64,000 nt of DNA from Oscillospiraceae bacterium (GCA_015064745.1 SVRR01000003.1:28799-92798), one strand, 5' to 3'; positions 36,622-45,192 are shown, counted from the stretch's first letter. The notes: generated by a model from the letters alone, not told the origin. Made by a program: numbers and translations.

Positions 36622-37497
36622 TTACCGTTGATCTTCATTCCCCTCGCGGCTATCCTCCGCGCGGTCGCGCTTGCGCAACAGTTTTTCCGTCAAGACCATT
36701 TGCAGTCCTCGAATGCTGTATTCTCTTGTCATAATACCGTCGCAGGCGATCGAGATCGTTCCCGTTTCCTCCGAAACGACCACGATGACCGCGTCGCTCA
36801 CCTCACTCATACCAAGCGCAGCACGATGACGCGAGCCAAGCTCCTGCGATATAGTCGTGTCCGTAGTGATGGGAAGCATGCACCCTGCCGCCGCAATGCG
36901 GTTGTCGCGAACGATCACCGCGCCGTCGTGCATGGGCGCGCCCTTATAGAAAATGGCTTGTAGGGCGGTTGCTGAGGGGGCGGCATCAAGCAAGGTGCCG
37001 CTTGCCGCGATATCACCAAGCTTCGTCGTGCGTTCGAGCACGATCAAAGCACCCGTGCTTTCTCCTGTTTTGGGATCTACCTTTCGCATGTCACCCACTG
37101 CGTCGCAGACAGCGGAGATGAGCGCGCTGGTTTCTTCCGCACTTTTATCGTCACCAAGGCGGCGCAACCCGCGCCAAGGACGGTCACCCACCTTTTCAAG
37201 CACCGTGCGGATCTCGTCACGGAAGATGACGATCAAGGCGATGATACCTACATCAAACACACGGTCAAGAAGGTAGGCAGTCGCATTCATTCCAAGGAAG
37301 GATACAACGACCCAAATAAGAAACAAGACAAAAAGTCCCGCAAGCAGATTTGCCGCGCGACGGTCATGCAAAAATTGATATATCCCCAAAAAAATAACCG
37401 AAAGGATGAGGATATCCAAAAAAGAAACAAAGCTAAAGGAGGAGAGCTCTTCCTTCAAAAAGGGGAAGAAATTTTCAAAAAACAATTTGATGTTCAT
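36622..37497 (-). CDS. cdaA: Diadenylate cyclase CdaA
   Basis: A 291-residue membrane-anchored c-di-AMP synthase. Three N-terminal transmembrane helices (about residues 20-80) precede the DisA_N/DAC domain with the catalytic motifs MHDGAVIV (DGA) and GSRHRAALG (RHR). C-di-AMP governs potassium, osmotic and wall homeostasis in Firmicutes. The ATG at 37497 follows GGGGAA; an upstream in-frame start lacks a site. First gene of the unit through hemZ, and not followed by cdaR or glmM as is usual. Confidence 0.95.
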   Translation of the reverse strand: MNIKLFFENFFPFLKEELSSFSFVSFLDILILSVIFLGIYQFLHDRRAANLLAGLFVLFLIWVVVSFLGMNATAYLLDRVFDVGIIALIVIFRDEIRTVLEKVGDRPWRGLRRLGDDKSAEETSALISAVCDAVGDMRKVDPKTGESTGALIVLERTTKLGDIAASGTLLDAAPSATALQAIFYKGAPMHDGAVIVRDNRIAAAGCMLPITTDTTISQELGSRHRAALGMSEVSDAVIVVVSEETGTISIACDGIMTREYSIRGLQMVLTEKLLRKRDRAEDSREGNEDQR

Positions 37498-37564
37498 AGG
37501 TATTCCCCGCAATCATTTTAAAACTCAATGCCAAGACTGTAAATGGTTATAATACATATATATC

Positions 37565-37593
37565 ATTTTATCATAAAAGACTTTAAAAAGCAA
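37565..37593 (-). promoter_or_regulatory. Putative sigma-A promoter of the cdaA operon
   Basis: Minus strand: -35 TTGCTT (37593-37588), 17-bp spacer, -10 TAAAAT (37570-37565), about 70 nt before cdaA. The 190-nt A/T-rich gap from here to the terminator at 37687 shows nothing else. Confidence 0.6.
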
Positions 37594-37686
37594 CACTTCA
37601 CTTTACATTTTTATGCCGCAATGATGTACAAAAAGTAAATTTTATATGTTTTATATAAAAACGAAATAAATATTTATTATGAAAAC

Positions 37687-37723
37687 AAAAAAAGGGCTGC
37701 GTGTTGCAGAACACGCAGCCCTT
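37687..37723 (-). terminator. Rho-independent terminator after the aminotransferase gene
   Basis: A 14-bp perfect stem (AAGGGCTGCGTGTT and complement, 4-nt loop, 37692-37723), then a T-run in minus-strand direction, 27 nt after the stop codon. Confidence 0.9.
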
Positions 37724-37750
37724 AGGTTAAAGCAGAAGTCGGGGCGCACC

Positions 37751-39025
37751 TTATGCAAGCAGGCTTTCCAGCGCAGCCAGGCGTACGGCAAGCGTTAAGA
37801 CGCGCATGGCAAGCGCAAGATCCTCCGTTTTGGGATAAGAGGGGGCAAGACGAAGATTTTTATCCTCGGGATCCACACCGTAGGGGAAGGTAGCTCCCAC
37901 CTTAGTAAGCGTAACCCCCGCCTCCTTGCAAAGCGCATAAACTCTCTTAGCGGTATGAGGAAGAACGTCGAGGGAAACAAAATATCCGCCGCGCGGCGCG
38001 GTCCATTTGGCAACACCCGTATCCCCAAGGTCTCTTTTCAGCGTATCAAGGACGATGGAAAAACGCTCTTTGAGGTAACGCGCTTGCTTTTTCATGTGTG
38101 CCTCAACCGCTGCCTTATCGGGCAAAAAAGCGAGGTGACGGATCTGATTCATTTTATCGTATCCGATCGTCTGCACGGTGAGCACAGAAAGCGCCAGAGA
38201 GAGATTCGCGTCGCTCATCGCCATCATGGCAATGCCCGCACCGGGGAAGGTGATCTTGGATGTGGAGGAGAAGAAGAAGACGCGGTCTCCGTTACCGACC
38301 AAATGCGCCTCGGCAAAAAGATCAAGCAGAGCGTCTCCCTCATTTTCGATGTCGTGCACCATATAAGCATTATCCCAGAAAATGCGAAAATCGGGGGCTG
38401 CCGTCTTCATACGCGCCAAGCGCCGCACCGCTTCGTCGCTGTAAGTGATGCCCGAAGGATTGGAATACTTGGGAACACACCACATTCCCTTTATTGAAGC
38501 ATCAGCGGCGACGAGCGCCTCCACCTTATCCATATCCGGGCCGTCCGAAAGAAGCGGCACGGAGATCATCTCAATACCCAGCGACTCACAAATCGCAAAA
38601 TGACGGTCATAGCCGGGAGTCAGACAGATAAACTTTACCTTTTCCTCACGGCACCAAGGGCGAGGCGAGCCCGCCACACCGTACAGCATAGCGCGGGAAA
38701 GGGTATCATACATCAAATTTAAGCTTGAGTTGCCGCCCACCACAATGTTCTTAGCGGGAATCCCCGTCAGCTCCGACCAAAATGCGCGCATTTCGGGGAG
38801 CCCCTCCAAAACACCGTAATTACGGCAATCAAAGCCGTTTTCGGAAAGATAACGGAGGGTACAATTCTCCCCGAGCATAGGCATAGACTCCCCAAGCTGT
38901 TCTCCTGAGGGCTTACCGCGGGAAAGATCAAGGGAGAGCCCTTGTGCCGCAAGGGCGTCGTATTCCGCACGGAGCGTGCCATATAAGGCGTTTTTCTCCG
39001 CCTTTGTTGCGTTTAAATAGTTCAT
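37751..39025 (-). CDS. PLP-dependent aminotransferase, aspartate aminotransferase-like (PF12897 type)
   Basis: A 424-residue fold-type I PLP enzyme. SRGKPSGEQL near the N-terminus, the cofactor-contacting region NSSLNLMYD, YSNPSGITYS, and SSTSKITFPGAG with the probable Schiff-base lysine. It resembles the aspartate aminotransferase-like family of Clostridia and Actinobacteria rather than classical AspC. The ATG at 39025 follows GAGGT; an upstream start has no site. Monocistronic between its own promoter and terminator. Donor and acceptor are predicted only. Confidence 0.88.
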   Translation of the reverse strand: MNYLNATKAEKNALYGTLRAEYDALAAQGLSLDLSRGKPSGEQLGESMPMLGENCTLRYLSENGFDCRNYGVLEGLPEMRAFWSELTGIPAKNIVVGGNSSLNLMYDTLSRAMLYGVAGSPRPWCREEKVKFICLTPGYDRHFAICESLGIEMISVPLLSDGPDMDKVEALVAADASIKGMWCVPKYSNPSGITYSDEAVRRLARMKTAAPDFRIFWDNAYMVHDIENEGDALLDLFAEAHLVGNGDRVFFFSSTSKITFPGAGIAMMAMSDANLSLALSVLTVQTIGYDKMNQIRHLAFLPDKAAVEAHMKKQARYLKERFSIVLDTLKRDLGDTGVAKWTAPRGGYFVSLDVLPHTAKRVYALCKEAGVTLTKVGATFPYGVDPEDKNLRLAPSYPKTEDLALAMRVLTLAVRLAALESLLA

Positions 39026-39087
39026 TTCAACCTCGTTTTGCAAGTTTTCGCTCTCTTGCATTCATTTTTCTTGCTTTTTCAACGATT

Positions 39088-39116
39088 ATTATACTATATT
39101 CGCCGAAAAATTACAA
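39088..39116 (-). promoter_or_regulatory. Sigma-A promoter of the aminotransferase gene
   Basis: Minus strand: -35 TTGTAA (39116-39111), 17-bp spacer, -10 TATAAT (39093-39088), about 60 nt before the start codon. The stretch 39120-39240 is T-rich without other features. Confidence 0.72.
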
Positions 39117-39240
39117 GTCTTTTTTGCGTTTTTTTCATTTTATGTCATTTTGCATTAAAATGTTCCTCCCTTTCCCCTTCCCTTTGTGCAACTTGTTTTT
39201 CATTCTGTGTAAACCAAGCAGATTTAACCCTAAAACAAGC

Positions 39241-39274
39241 AAAAAAAGCACCCGACTGCTATGCGTCGGGTGCT
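39241..39274 (-). terminator. Rho-independent terminator after the PRPP synthetase gene
   Basis: A 10-bp stem (AGCACCCGAC and complement, 7-nt loop, 39248-39274), then TTTTTTT in minus-strand direction, 24 nt after the stop codon. Confidence 0.88.
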
Positions 39275-39297
39275 GCGCTTGTGCACTTTTACGGAAT

Positions 39298-40413
39298 TCA
39301 TTTTCTCGCGTTATGCGCGTCAACCAGCTTATGAATGCGCTTGGACTGATCGAGAAGAGAGCTGATGCTTTCATCATGATTCAGCGTATCGATGAGATAA
39401 GCGACATACTTGCACATATTGACGTCTCCATACCACTCACGAGACAAAAGTTCGGGGGTCTGGTATACGAGATTGGTGGTGAAGATCCTCGTAAAGAGTC
39501 CTTCTTCATATGCCTTATCGAGCGCTTCCATTCCCGCGGTGAAGAGACCGAAGGTGGAGAACACGAAGATGCGCGCGGCGCCCCTCTCCTTAAGCTGCTT
39601 TGCCACGTCGATGACCGAATCGCCGGACGCGATCATATCGTCGGCGATGATGACGTCCATGCCTTGCAGATCTCTGCCAAGATACTCGTGCGCCTCGATG
39701 GGGTTTTTGCCGTTCACGATGATGGAATAGTTACGGCGCTTATAGAACATACCGAGGTCGATCTTCAACATTGAGGAATAATAGATGCATCTTGCCATTG
39801 CGCCCTCATCGGGAGAAACGACCATGATCTTATCTTTATTAAAGTCGATGTCGGGATAGTTGTGTACAAGTGCTTTGAGCATTTGATAACTCGAACGAAC
39901 GTTATCAAAGCCCGCGAGGGGAATCGCGTTTTGTACACGGGGATCGTGCGCGTCAAAAGTAATAAAATTGGAAACGCCCATATTGATCAGCTCTTGGAGC
40001 GCTACCGCACAGTCGAGAGATTCTCTGCCCGAGCGCTTGTGCTGTCTTCCCTCATAGAGCATCGGCATAACCACCGAGATACGTCTTGCCTTACCGCCGA
40101 TTGCGGCAATCACGCGCTTCAAGTCGGCAAAATGCTCGTCGGGACTCATGGGAACGGTCTTGCCGTACATCTTGTACGTCACACCGTGATTGAAGCAATC
40201 CGAAATGATATATACGTCGTGTCCGCGCAAGGATTCGTGAAGCATTCCCTTTGCTTCACCGCTTCCAAATCGAGGGCATTCCGCTTGCGCAACAAAAGTC
40301 TCCTCGTTGTCGTGACGGCGCCATTCCTTCAAATAAGCGTCTACCTGAGAGACAAATTTCTCACAGCCGCGCATCCCAATGACAGTCAATTCTCCGTAAA
40401 GTGCATCCTTCAT
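39298..40413 (-). CDS. prs: Divergent ribose-phosphate pyrophosphokinase
   Basis: A 371-residue PRPP-synthetase-family protein, about 50 residues longer than usual. The PRPP-binding loop is DDMIASGDSV (family DDMIDTAGT), TFDAHDPRV matches the ribose-phosphate site region, and the ATP-site flexible loop reads YEGRQHKRSGRE instead of YARQDRK. It should make PRPP from ribose-5-phosphate and ATP for nucleotide, His and Trp synthesis. The variant motifs mark it as the divergent Clostridial branch. The ATG at 40413 follows AAAGGAAA. Monocistronic. Confidence 0.88.
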   Translation of the reverse strand: MKDALYGELTVIGMRGCEKFVSQVDAYLKEWRRHDNEETFVAQAECPRFGSGEAKGMLHESLRGHDVYIISDCFNHGVTYKMYGKTVPMSPDEHFADLKRVIAAIGGKARRISVVMPMLYEGRQHKRSGRESLDCAVALQELINMGVSNFITFDAHDPRVQNAIPLAGFDNVRSSYQMLKALVHNYPDIDFNKDKIMVVSPDEGAMARCIYYSSMLKIDLGMFYKRRNYSIIVNGKNPIEAHEYLGRDLQGMDVIIADDMIASGDSVIDVAKQLKERGAARIFVFSTFGLFTAGMEALDKAYEEGLFTRIFTTNLVYQTPELLSREWYGDVNMCKYVAYLIDTLNHDESISSLLDQSKRIHKLVDAHNARK

Positions 40414-40465
40414 CCGTTTCGTTTCCTTTTTTGTTATTTTGGGGGAAAGTAAACTTACCAACTAT

Positions 40466-40494
40466 ATTATACCGCCCAGGATGGCAAAAGTCAA
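40466..40494 (-). promoter_or_regulatory. Sigma-A promoter of prs
   Basis: Minus strand: -35 TTGACT (40494-40489), 17-bp spacer, -10 TATAAT (40471-40466), about 53 nt before the start codon. Confidence 0.82.
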
Positions 40495-40660
40495 GAGGAT
40501 GGAAGGACAAAAAGCGGTAAAATATTTTGAAGTTTCTTCAAACAAACCGCAGAACAAGGAAGCGCGCGCGACATTCCTTGAAATCCGCACGGCAGCCTTA
40601 CGCCAAAACAAAGTCATTCACGAAAACAAAGCGTTTTAAAATCCAAACAAAGGTGTGTCG

Positions 40661-40668
40661 CATACAAT
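40661..40668 (+). promoter_or_regulatory. Possible mother-cell sigma -10 element before the peptidoglycan-binding module
   Basis: CATACAAT, 30 nt before the start codon at 40698, matches the known sigma-E -10 consensus (CATACANT). No convincing sigma-E or sigma-K -35 element is visible at the right distance, and no sigma-A promoter either. The other 160 nt of this divergent gap (40495-40660) show no recognisable feature. Confidence 0.35.
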
Positions 40669-40697
40669 GGAAACAAAACGATCAAAGGAGCAGCAAT

Positions 40698-41090
40698 ATG
40701 GCAGAGCAATCCGGTTTTTTACAGGTGCTTGTTCGTACGGCGGGCGAAAGTCTTCCCGTGCGCGACGCAGAGGTGCTCGTAGAGGGAGCCACTCTTTCAC
40801 GCGGTCTTTTGACAGACGAAAGCGGCAGGACTGAGCAGATCCCTCTCCCCGCACCCCCTGCGTCCAATTCCCTGTCAGCAGGACAAAACGCCCCATTCGC
40901 GCTATATCGCGTGACGGTTCGCAAGGAAGGCTTTTATACACAGGTTACCAAAAACGTTCCCGTTTTTTCGGGCATTGTCTCTTTACAGCCCATAACCCTC
41001 GTTGGGCGGGCGGAATACGGGAGTGAAGCACTGTCTCCGAACAGCATCACCGACACCGTCACAAGTGATCCGCAGGTACTAAATCAATAG
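40698..41090 (+). CDS. Small protein with carboxypeptidase-regulatory/Ig-like fold
   Basis: A 130-residue protein with no signal peptide. The pattern VLVRTAGESLPVRDAEVLVEG, then LLTDESGRTEQIPLP and YRVTVRKEGFYTQV is that of a transthyretin/carboxypeptidase-regulatory-like beta-sandwich. Good ribosome-binding site (AAAGGAG, 8 nt). Nine nt after its stop begins the SpoIID/peptidoglycan-binding protein. Probably a structural partner of that protein in spore or wall layers; this is inference from the operon. Confidence 0.7.
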   Translation: MAEQSGFLQVLVRTAGESLPVRDAEVLVEGATLSRGLLTDESGRTEQIPLPAPPASNSLSAGQNAPFALYRVTVRKEGFYTQVTKNVPVFSGIVSLQPITLVGRAEYGSEALSPNSITDTVTSDPQVLNQ

Positions 41091-41099
41091 GAGGACGCC

Positions 41100-42503
41100 A
41101 TGCCCATTTTACCCACTGTTCCCGAAACCGTCACCGTACACCTCGGGCAACCGAGCAGTGATGCGCAAAACGTAACGGTTTCCTTTCCCGACTACATAAA
41201 AAACGTCGCATCAAGTGAGATCTACCCCACGTGGCCGGAGGCTGCCATCCGCGCCAACATTTACGCGCAGATCTCCTACACACTCAATCGCATCTACACA
41301 CGCTATTACCCCTCAAGGGGATTCGATTTTGATATTACAAACTCCACCGCCTTTGACCAATCCTTCGTGTACGGTCGGGATATCTTCGAAAACATATCGA
41401 GAATCGTGGACGAAATCTTTAACAGCTATCTGCGCCGCCGAGGAAGCGTTGAGCCGCTCTTCGCCGCCTATTGCGATGGAGTTCGCGTCAGCTGCGACGG
41501 TCTCTCGCAATGGGGAAGCGTATCTCTCGCGGAGGAGGGATTGACCCCTTACGAAATACTCACCACCTATTACGGCGATGACATTGATATCGTCACCGAC
41601 GTACCCGTGGGAGATGCTCCCGACGCCCCCTTGATTCCACTAAGGGAGGGACAGATCGGCCCGAACGTCGAGCTTTTACAAAGACGGCTCAACCGTATCT
41701 CCGCAAATTATCCCGCCATCCCCAAGATCTACCCCATAAACGGCGTGTTTGACACCTCTACGACCGAGGCGGTAAAGGAATTTCAAAGAGTTTTCGACCT
41801 CTCTCCAGACGGCGTGGTAGGGCCCGCTACATGGTATCGCATCCTTTACATTTACAACGGCATCAAGCGCCTTTCCGAGCTCAACTCCGAGGGACTGACG
41901 CTCGGTGAAATATCGACACAATATCCAAACCTTTTGCAAAACGGAAGCGAGGGAGCGGGCGTCCTCGTTCTTCAATACTACCTTTCTTATATTTCCGCTT
42001 TCATTCCCACTGTGCCAGCGGTGGCGCTTGACGGCTACTTCGGTGCCTCTACCGAAGCGGCAGTGCGTGCTTTTCAAAGCACCTATGGTCTCGCGCAGGA
42101 CGGCATTGTCGGCGAGCAAACCTGGCGTGAGCTGACCGACGTTTACCAGGGGCTTGTTGCCTCGGTTCCCATTCGCTTTGCCGAAGGAGTAGCACTTCCC
42201 TTTCCGGGGGAAGCGTTAGCCATCGGCTCACAGGGGGAGGAGGTAAGGATCATACAGGAATATCTGAACTATATTGGGGAAACCTACAACGAGATTCCCC
42301 CCGTGAATCCCGACGGTGTGTACGGTCCCGCCACAAGAGACGCCGTTCGGGCATTTCAACGTCTTTTTAACGTGCCGAGTCAAGAAGGAGTCGTCGGCGG
42401 TATCACCTGGGTGGCTATCGCAAGCATCTACGAGGATCTGTATGAAGGGCATCGCGCTGAGGAAGGACAATATCCCGGCTATCCGATTGGAGGTGCGTCA
42501 TGA
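41100..42503 (+). CDS. SpoIID-like domain protein with three peptidoglycan-binding domains
   Basis: A 467-residue protein without a signal peptide. An N-terminal SpoIID-like domain (about residues 35-170: WPEAAIRANIYAQISYTLNR, later GLSQWGSVSLAEEG and ILTTYYGDD) is followed by three PG_binding_1 modules (about 180-250, 280-350, 375-447), each with the GxFG/GxYGxxTxxAVxxFQ signature and DGxVGxxTW. SpoIID is a mother-cell lytic transglycosylase used in engulfment. The lack of a signal peptide suggests action from inside the mother cell, in the coat or cortex. Whether the catalytic glutamate is conserved cannot be decided by eye. Confidence 0.82.
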   Translation: MPILPTVPETVTVHLGQPSSDAQNVTVSFPDYIKNVASSEIYPTWPEAAIRANIYAQISYTLNRIYTRYYPSRGFDFDITNSTAFDQSFVYGRDIFENISRIVDEIFNSYLRRRGSVEPLFAAYCDGVRVSCDGLSQWGSVSLAEEGLTPYEILTTYYGDDIDIVTDVPVGDAPDAPLIPLREGQIGPNVELLQRRLNRISANYPAIPKIYPINGVFDTSTTEAVKEFQRVFDLSPDGVVGPATWYRILYIYNGIKRLSELNSEGLTLGEISTQYPNLLQNGSEGAGVLVLQYYLSYISAFIPTVPAVALDGYFGASTEAAVRAFQSTYGLAQDGIVGEQTWRELTDVYQGLVASVPIRFAEGVALPFPGEALAIGSQGEEVRIIQEYLNYIGETYNEIPPVNPDGVYGPATRDAVRAFQRLFNVPSQEGVVGGITWVAIASIYEDLYEGHRAEEGQYPGYPIGGAS

Positions 42504-42751
42504 AAATTTACCGCATTGACCGCGAAGAGGAAGCGATCGCAGAGGTACAAAGATATCTGCGCGCCCTTTCCTACCATCACGCAAGCATCCCGCACGTAGG
42601 GGTGGACGGCATTTACGGCGAGCAAACTAGAGAAGCCGTACGCGCCTTTCAAGCACTCTTCGCTCTCTCTCAAACGGGCATCGTGGACCAAGAGACCTTT
42701 TCACGTCTTTATCGTGAATTTCTGACCGTTCGGCGAAGAGGTATGCGTTAA
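42500..42751 (+). CDS. Single-domain peptidoglycan-binding protein
   Basis: An 83-residue protein consisting of little more than one PG_binding_1 domain (VGVDGIYGEQTREAVRAFQALF, then TGIVDQETF) with a basic tail. The start codon overlaps the stop of the preceding gene (ATGA), so translation is coupled and roughly equal amounts are expected. No signal peptide. It resembles a fourth repeat of the large protein, split off as its own gene. Confidence 0.85.
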   Translation: MKIYRIDREEEAIAEVQRYLRALSYHHASIPHVGVDGIYGEQTREAVRAFQALFALSQTGIVDQETFSRLYREFLTVRRRGMR

Positions 42752-42818
42752 AGTGCGCTTTTACTGAAATTTTCGTTGCATCTCCGTCCATACTGAATGA
42801 AAAACATAGGGAGATGTT

Positions 42819-45077
42819 ATGAATTTAAACACCAACTTTACACCAAAGCTCCGCCATGCGATCGCCAAGGCGCCACAGCTCGCGGGCGCGCTCGGACACA
42901 AATACATCGGCAGTGAGCATTTGCTTTTGGCTCTGGCATCGGAGGAGGATTCTCTTGCAGCAAGATTCCTTCAAGCAAAGGGGGTCACAAGCGACCGTTT
43001 GCGCGATGCCATCGCAGAATTTTCGGGCACGGGGGCACCAACCCTTCTTTCCTCCGCTGATCTCACCCCTCGCGTCCGTCAAATGATCGAAAGCACCGCA
43101 AAAGCAGGCTCGCCCGGCGAAAGCGTAGGCAGCGACACCCTTCTCTCCGTCATGCTGTCGGAGCGCGATGCGACGGCTGTACGATTGCTCGTCTCGGTGG
43201 GAGTTGACGCCACCGAGCTTTCGAAAGAGCTTCGTAATTTTCATGAAGAAAAAGGCAAGAACGCCGCCCCCTCTTCGGTGCTATCTACCCTTCCGCGGCT
43301 TGCGAAATTCGGCAGAGATCTGACTACGTTAGCAAGAGAGGGCGGGATAGACCCTCTTGTCGGCAGGGAGGAGGAAACGGCAAGAGTCATTGCAATTTTA
43401 GCGCGACGCACAAAAAACAACCCTTGCCTCATTGGTGAGCCCGGCGTAGGTAAAACCGCCATCGCCGAGGGGCTTGCCGCGCGCATTGTGCGAGGAACTG
43501 TACCCAAGGAGCTGCGTTCCTCCTCTATCGTGACGCTCGATCTTTCTTCTATGATCGCGGGAGCCAAGTATCGCGGCGAGTTTGAAGAGCGTCTGCGCGG
43601 TGTTTTGGACGAGGTGCGCTCAAACAAAAACGTCATTCTGTTTATTGATGAGATCCATATGATCGTCGGTGCCGGCGCGGCAGAGGGTGCGGTAGATGCC
43701 GCAAATATTTTAAAGCCCGCCCTCTCGCGCGGAGAGATCCGCGTTTTCGGCGCGACGACTCCCAAGGAATACCGCGCAAGCATTGAAAAGGATTCGGCGC
43801 TCTCGCGCCGCTTTGCACCCGTCTACGTAAAAGAGCCGACCGAAGGCGAGGCACTTGCCGTGTTACGTGGATTAAAGCCCAAATACGAGGCGCACCACGC
43901 CCTCCGCTTCACCGAAGAAGCATTAGCCGCCGCCGTTTCACTTTCCGTGCGGTATCTTCCCGAGCGCCATTTACCTGACAAGGCAATCGACCTGCTTGAT
44001 GAAGCGGCGGCGGAAAAGCGCGTCAAAACGGACGTCACGCCGCTCACACTCAACGAGGGCACACAAACGGCTTCTCTGCCGTCCGACGAAGCGGAGATCA
44101 CCGCGAAAGACGTTGCGCGCATTTTATACAGACAAACGGGGATCCCCGTTTCCCGTTTGACAGAGGACGAGGGAAGCCGGCTTTGCTCGCTTGAAAGCGT
44201 GCTTAAATCTAAGCTTATCGGGCAAGATGCCGCCGCGGAGGCACTCTGTAACGCCCTGTTTCGTCGCCGTACAGGCTTCGGCGCGCCCGATAGACCCCTT
44301 GGCTGCTTTCTGTTTTTGGGAAAGCCGGGCGTAGGAAAAACGGCAATGTGTATCGCGCTTGCCGAGCATCTGTTCGGCAGCAAGGAGGGGCTTTTGCGTT
44401 TTGACATGTCGGAATACATGGAAAAGCATTCGGTCTCCCGCCTGATCGGCTCTCCGCCGGGGTATGTGGGATATGGGGAGGGCGGACTTTTGACAGAGGG
44501 GATCCGACGGCATCCTTATGCAGTCGTTTTGTTCGACGAGATCGAAAAAGCGCACCCCGACGTTTGTCATCTGCTTTTGCAGGTCATGGAGGAGGGACGC
44601 TTGACCGACAGCGAGGGACACGTCTGTGATTTTCGAAACGCGATCATCGTTTTCACATCAAATGCGGGCACGGACAGCGGTGTACGGGTACAGGGCTTTG
44701 GAAAGCAAGACAGCGCGCCGAACGATGCGGCAGCCATCCGTGCCGCCTTCCGCCCCGAATTTTTAAGCCGTCTTGACGAGATCATTCGCTTTGTACCGCT
44801 TGACGAAGAAATCCTTTTGCGGATCTCGAAGAAAATGCTGGGAGCAGTCGTCTCTCGTGCGATGGCAAACGGACTGTCTCTCACCTTTTCAGATGAGGTC
44901 GCGCACGCGCTTGCGAAGAAAGCAATGGAATACGGAGACGGCGCGCGCGGCGTGCGGCGCGCCCTGATTAAGGAGGTGGAAGACAAACTCGCAGCCGCTT
45001 TGCTTGACGGACGGCTTACAAAAGGAAAAAGCATACACATATCTTTTGAAGAGGGCGCACTTGCTTTCCATGTTTAA
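42819..45077 (+). CDS. clpC: ClpA/ClpC-type AAA+ unfoldase without M domain
   Basis: A 752-residue Hsp100 protein: Clp N-domain repeats (1-150), first AAA+ module (GEPGVGKTA, Walker B VILFIDEIH), second module (GKPGVGKTA, VLFDEIEKAHPDV) and D2 C-terminal domain. The region between the AAA+ modules has no room for the ClpC middle domain, so it is ClpA-like in build though from a Firmicute. A VQGFG sequence sits where ClpP-binding loops have [VIL]GF, so it can probably deliver substrates to ClpP. It lies 67 nt behind the peptidoglycan-binding genes, ends at a terminator and may belong to that module. Confidence 0.9.
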   Translation: MNLNTNFTPKLRHAIAKAPQLAGALGHKYIGSEHLLLALASEEDSLAARFLQAKGVTSDRLRDAIAEFSGTGAPTLLSSADLTPRVRQMIESTAKAGSPGESVGSDTLLSVMLSERDATAVRLLVSVGVDATELSKELRNFHEEKGKNAAPSSVLSTLPRLAKFGRDLTTLAREGGIDPLVGREEETARVIAILARRTKNNPCLIGEPGVGKTAIAEGLAARIVRGTVPKELRSSSIVTLDLSSMIAGAKYRGEFEERLRGVLDEVRSNKNVILFIDEIHMIVGAGAAEGAVDAANILKPALSRGEIRVFGATTPKEYRASIEKDSALSRRFAPVYVKEPTEGEALAVLRGLKPKYEAHHALRFTEEALAAAVSLSVRYLPERHLPDKAIDLLDEAAAEKRVKTDVTPLTLNEGTQTASLPSDEAEITAKDVARILYRQTGIPVSRLTEDEGSRLCSLESVLKSKLIGQDAAAEALCNALFRRRTGFGAPDRPLGCFLFLGKPGVGKTAMCIALAEHLFGSKEGLLRFDMSEYMEKHSVSRLIGSPPGYVGYGEGGLLTEGIRRHPYAVVLFDEIEKAHPDVCHLLLQVMEEGRLTDSEGHVCDFRNAIIVFTSNAGTDSGVRVQGFGKQDSAPNDAAAIRAAFRPEFLSRLDEIIRFVPLDEEILLRISKKMLGAVVSRAMANGLSLTFSDEVAHALAKKAMEYGDGARGVRRALIKEVEDKLAAALLDGRLTKGKSIHISFEEGALAFHV

Positions 45078-45086
45078 TCCCACAAA

Positions 45087-45111
45087 GGGGGAGAGTCTCT
45101 CTCCCTTTTTT
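45087..45111 (+). terminator. Rho-independent terminator after the Clp ATPase gene
   Basis: GGGAGAG-TCT-CTCTCCC hairpin (45089-45105) followed by TTTTTT, 10 nt after the stop codon. Confidence 0.85.
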
Positions 45112-45192
45112 GCTTTTGCGCGCGGCGCGCGCGAGAAATTATATATTATGGTAGGTTTTTAAAAATAAATCTTAAAAAAAACGAAAAAGCCC

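Noticed and set aside
37498-37690. A/T-rich gap examined for a riboswitch or small RNA ahead of cdaA (for example a ydaO-type c-di-AMP element)
   Set aside because: No conserved ydaO/yuaA motifs or stable stems seen; only a sigma-A promoter could be supported.
45112-45140. Alternating GCGCGCGGCGCGCGCG stretch considered as a second terminator or Z-DNA element
   Set aside because: Short, no T-run after it, and it follows a complete terminator; no evidence for function.
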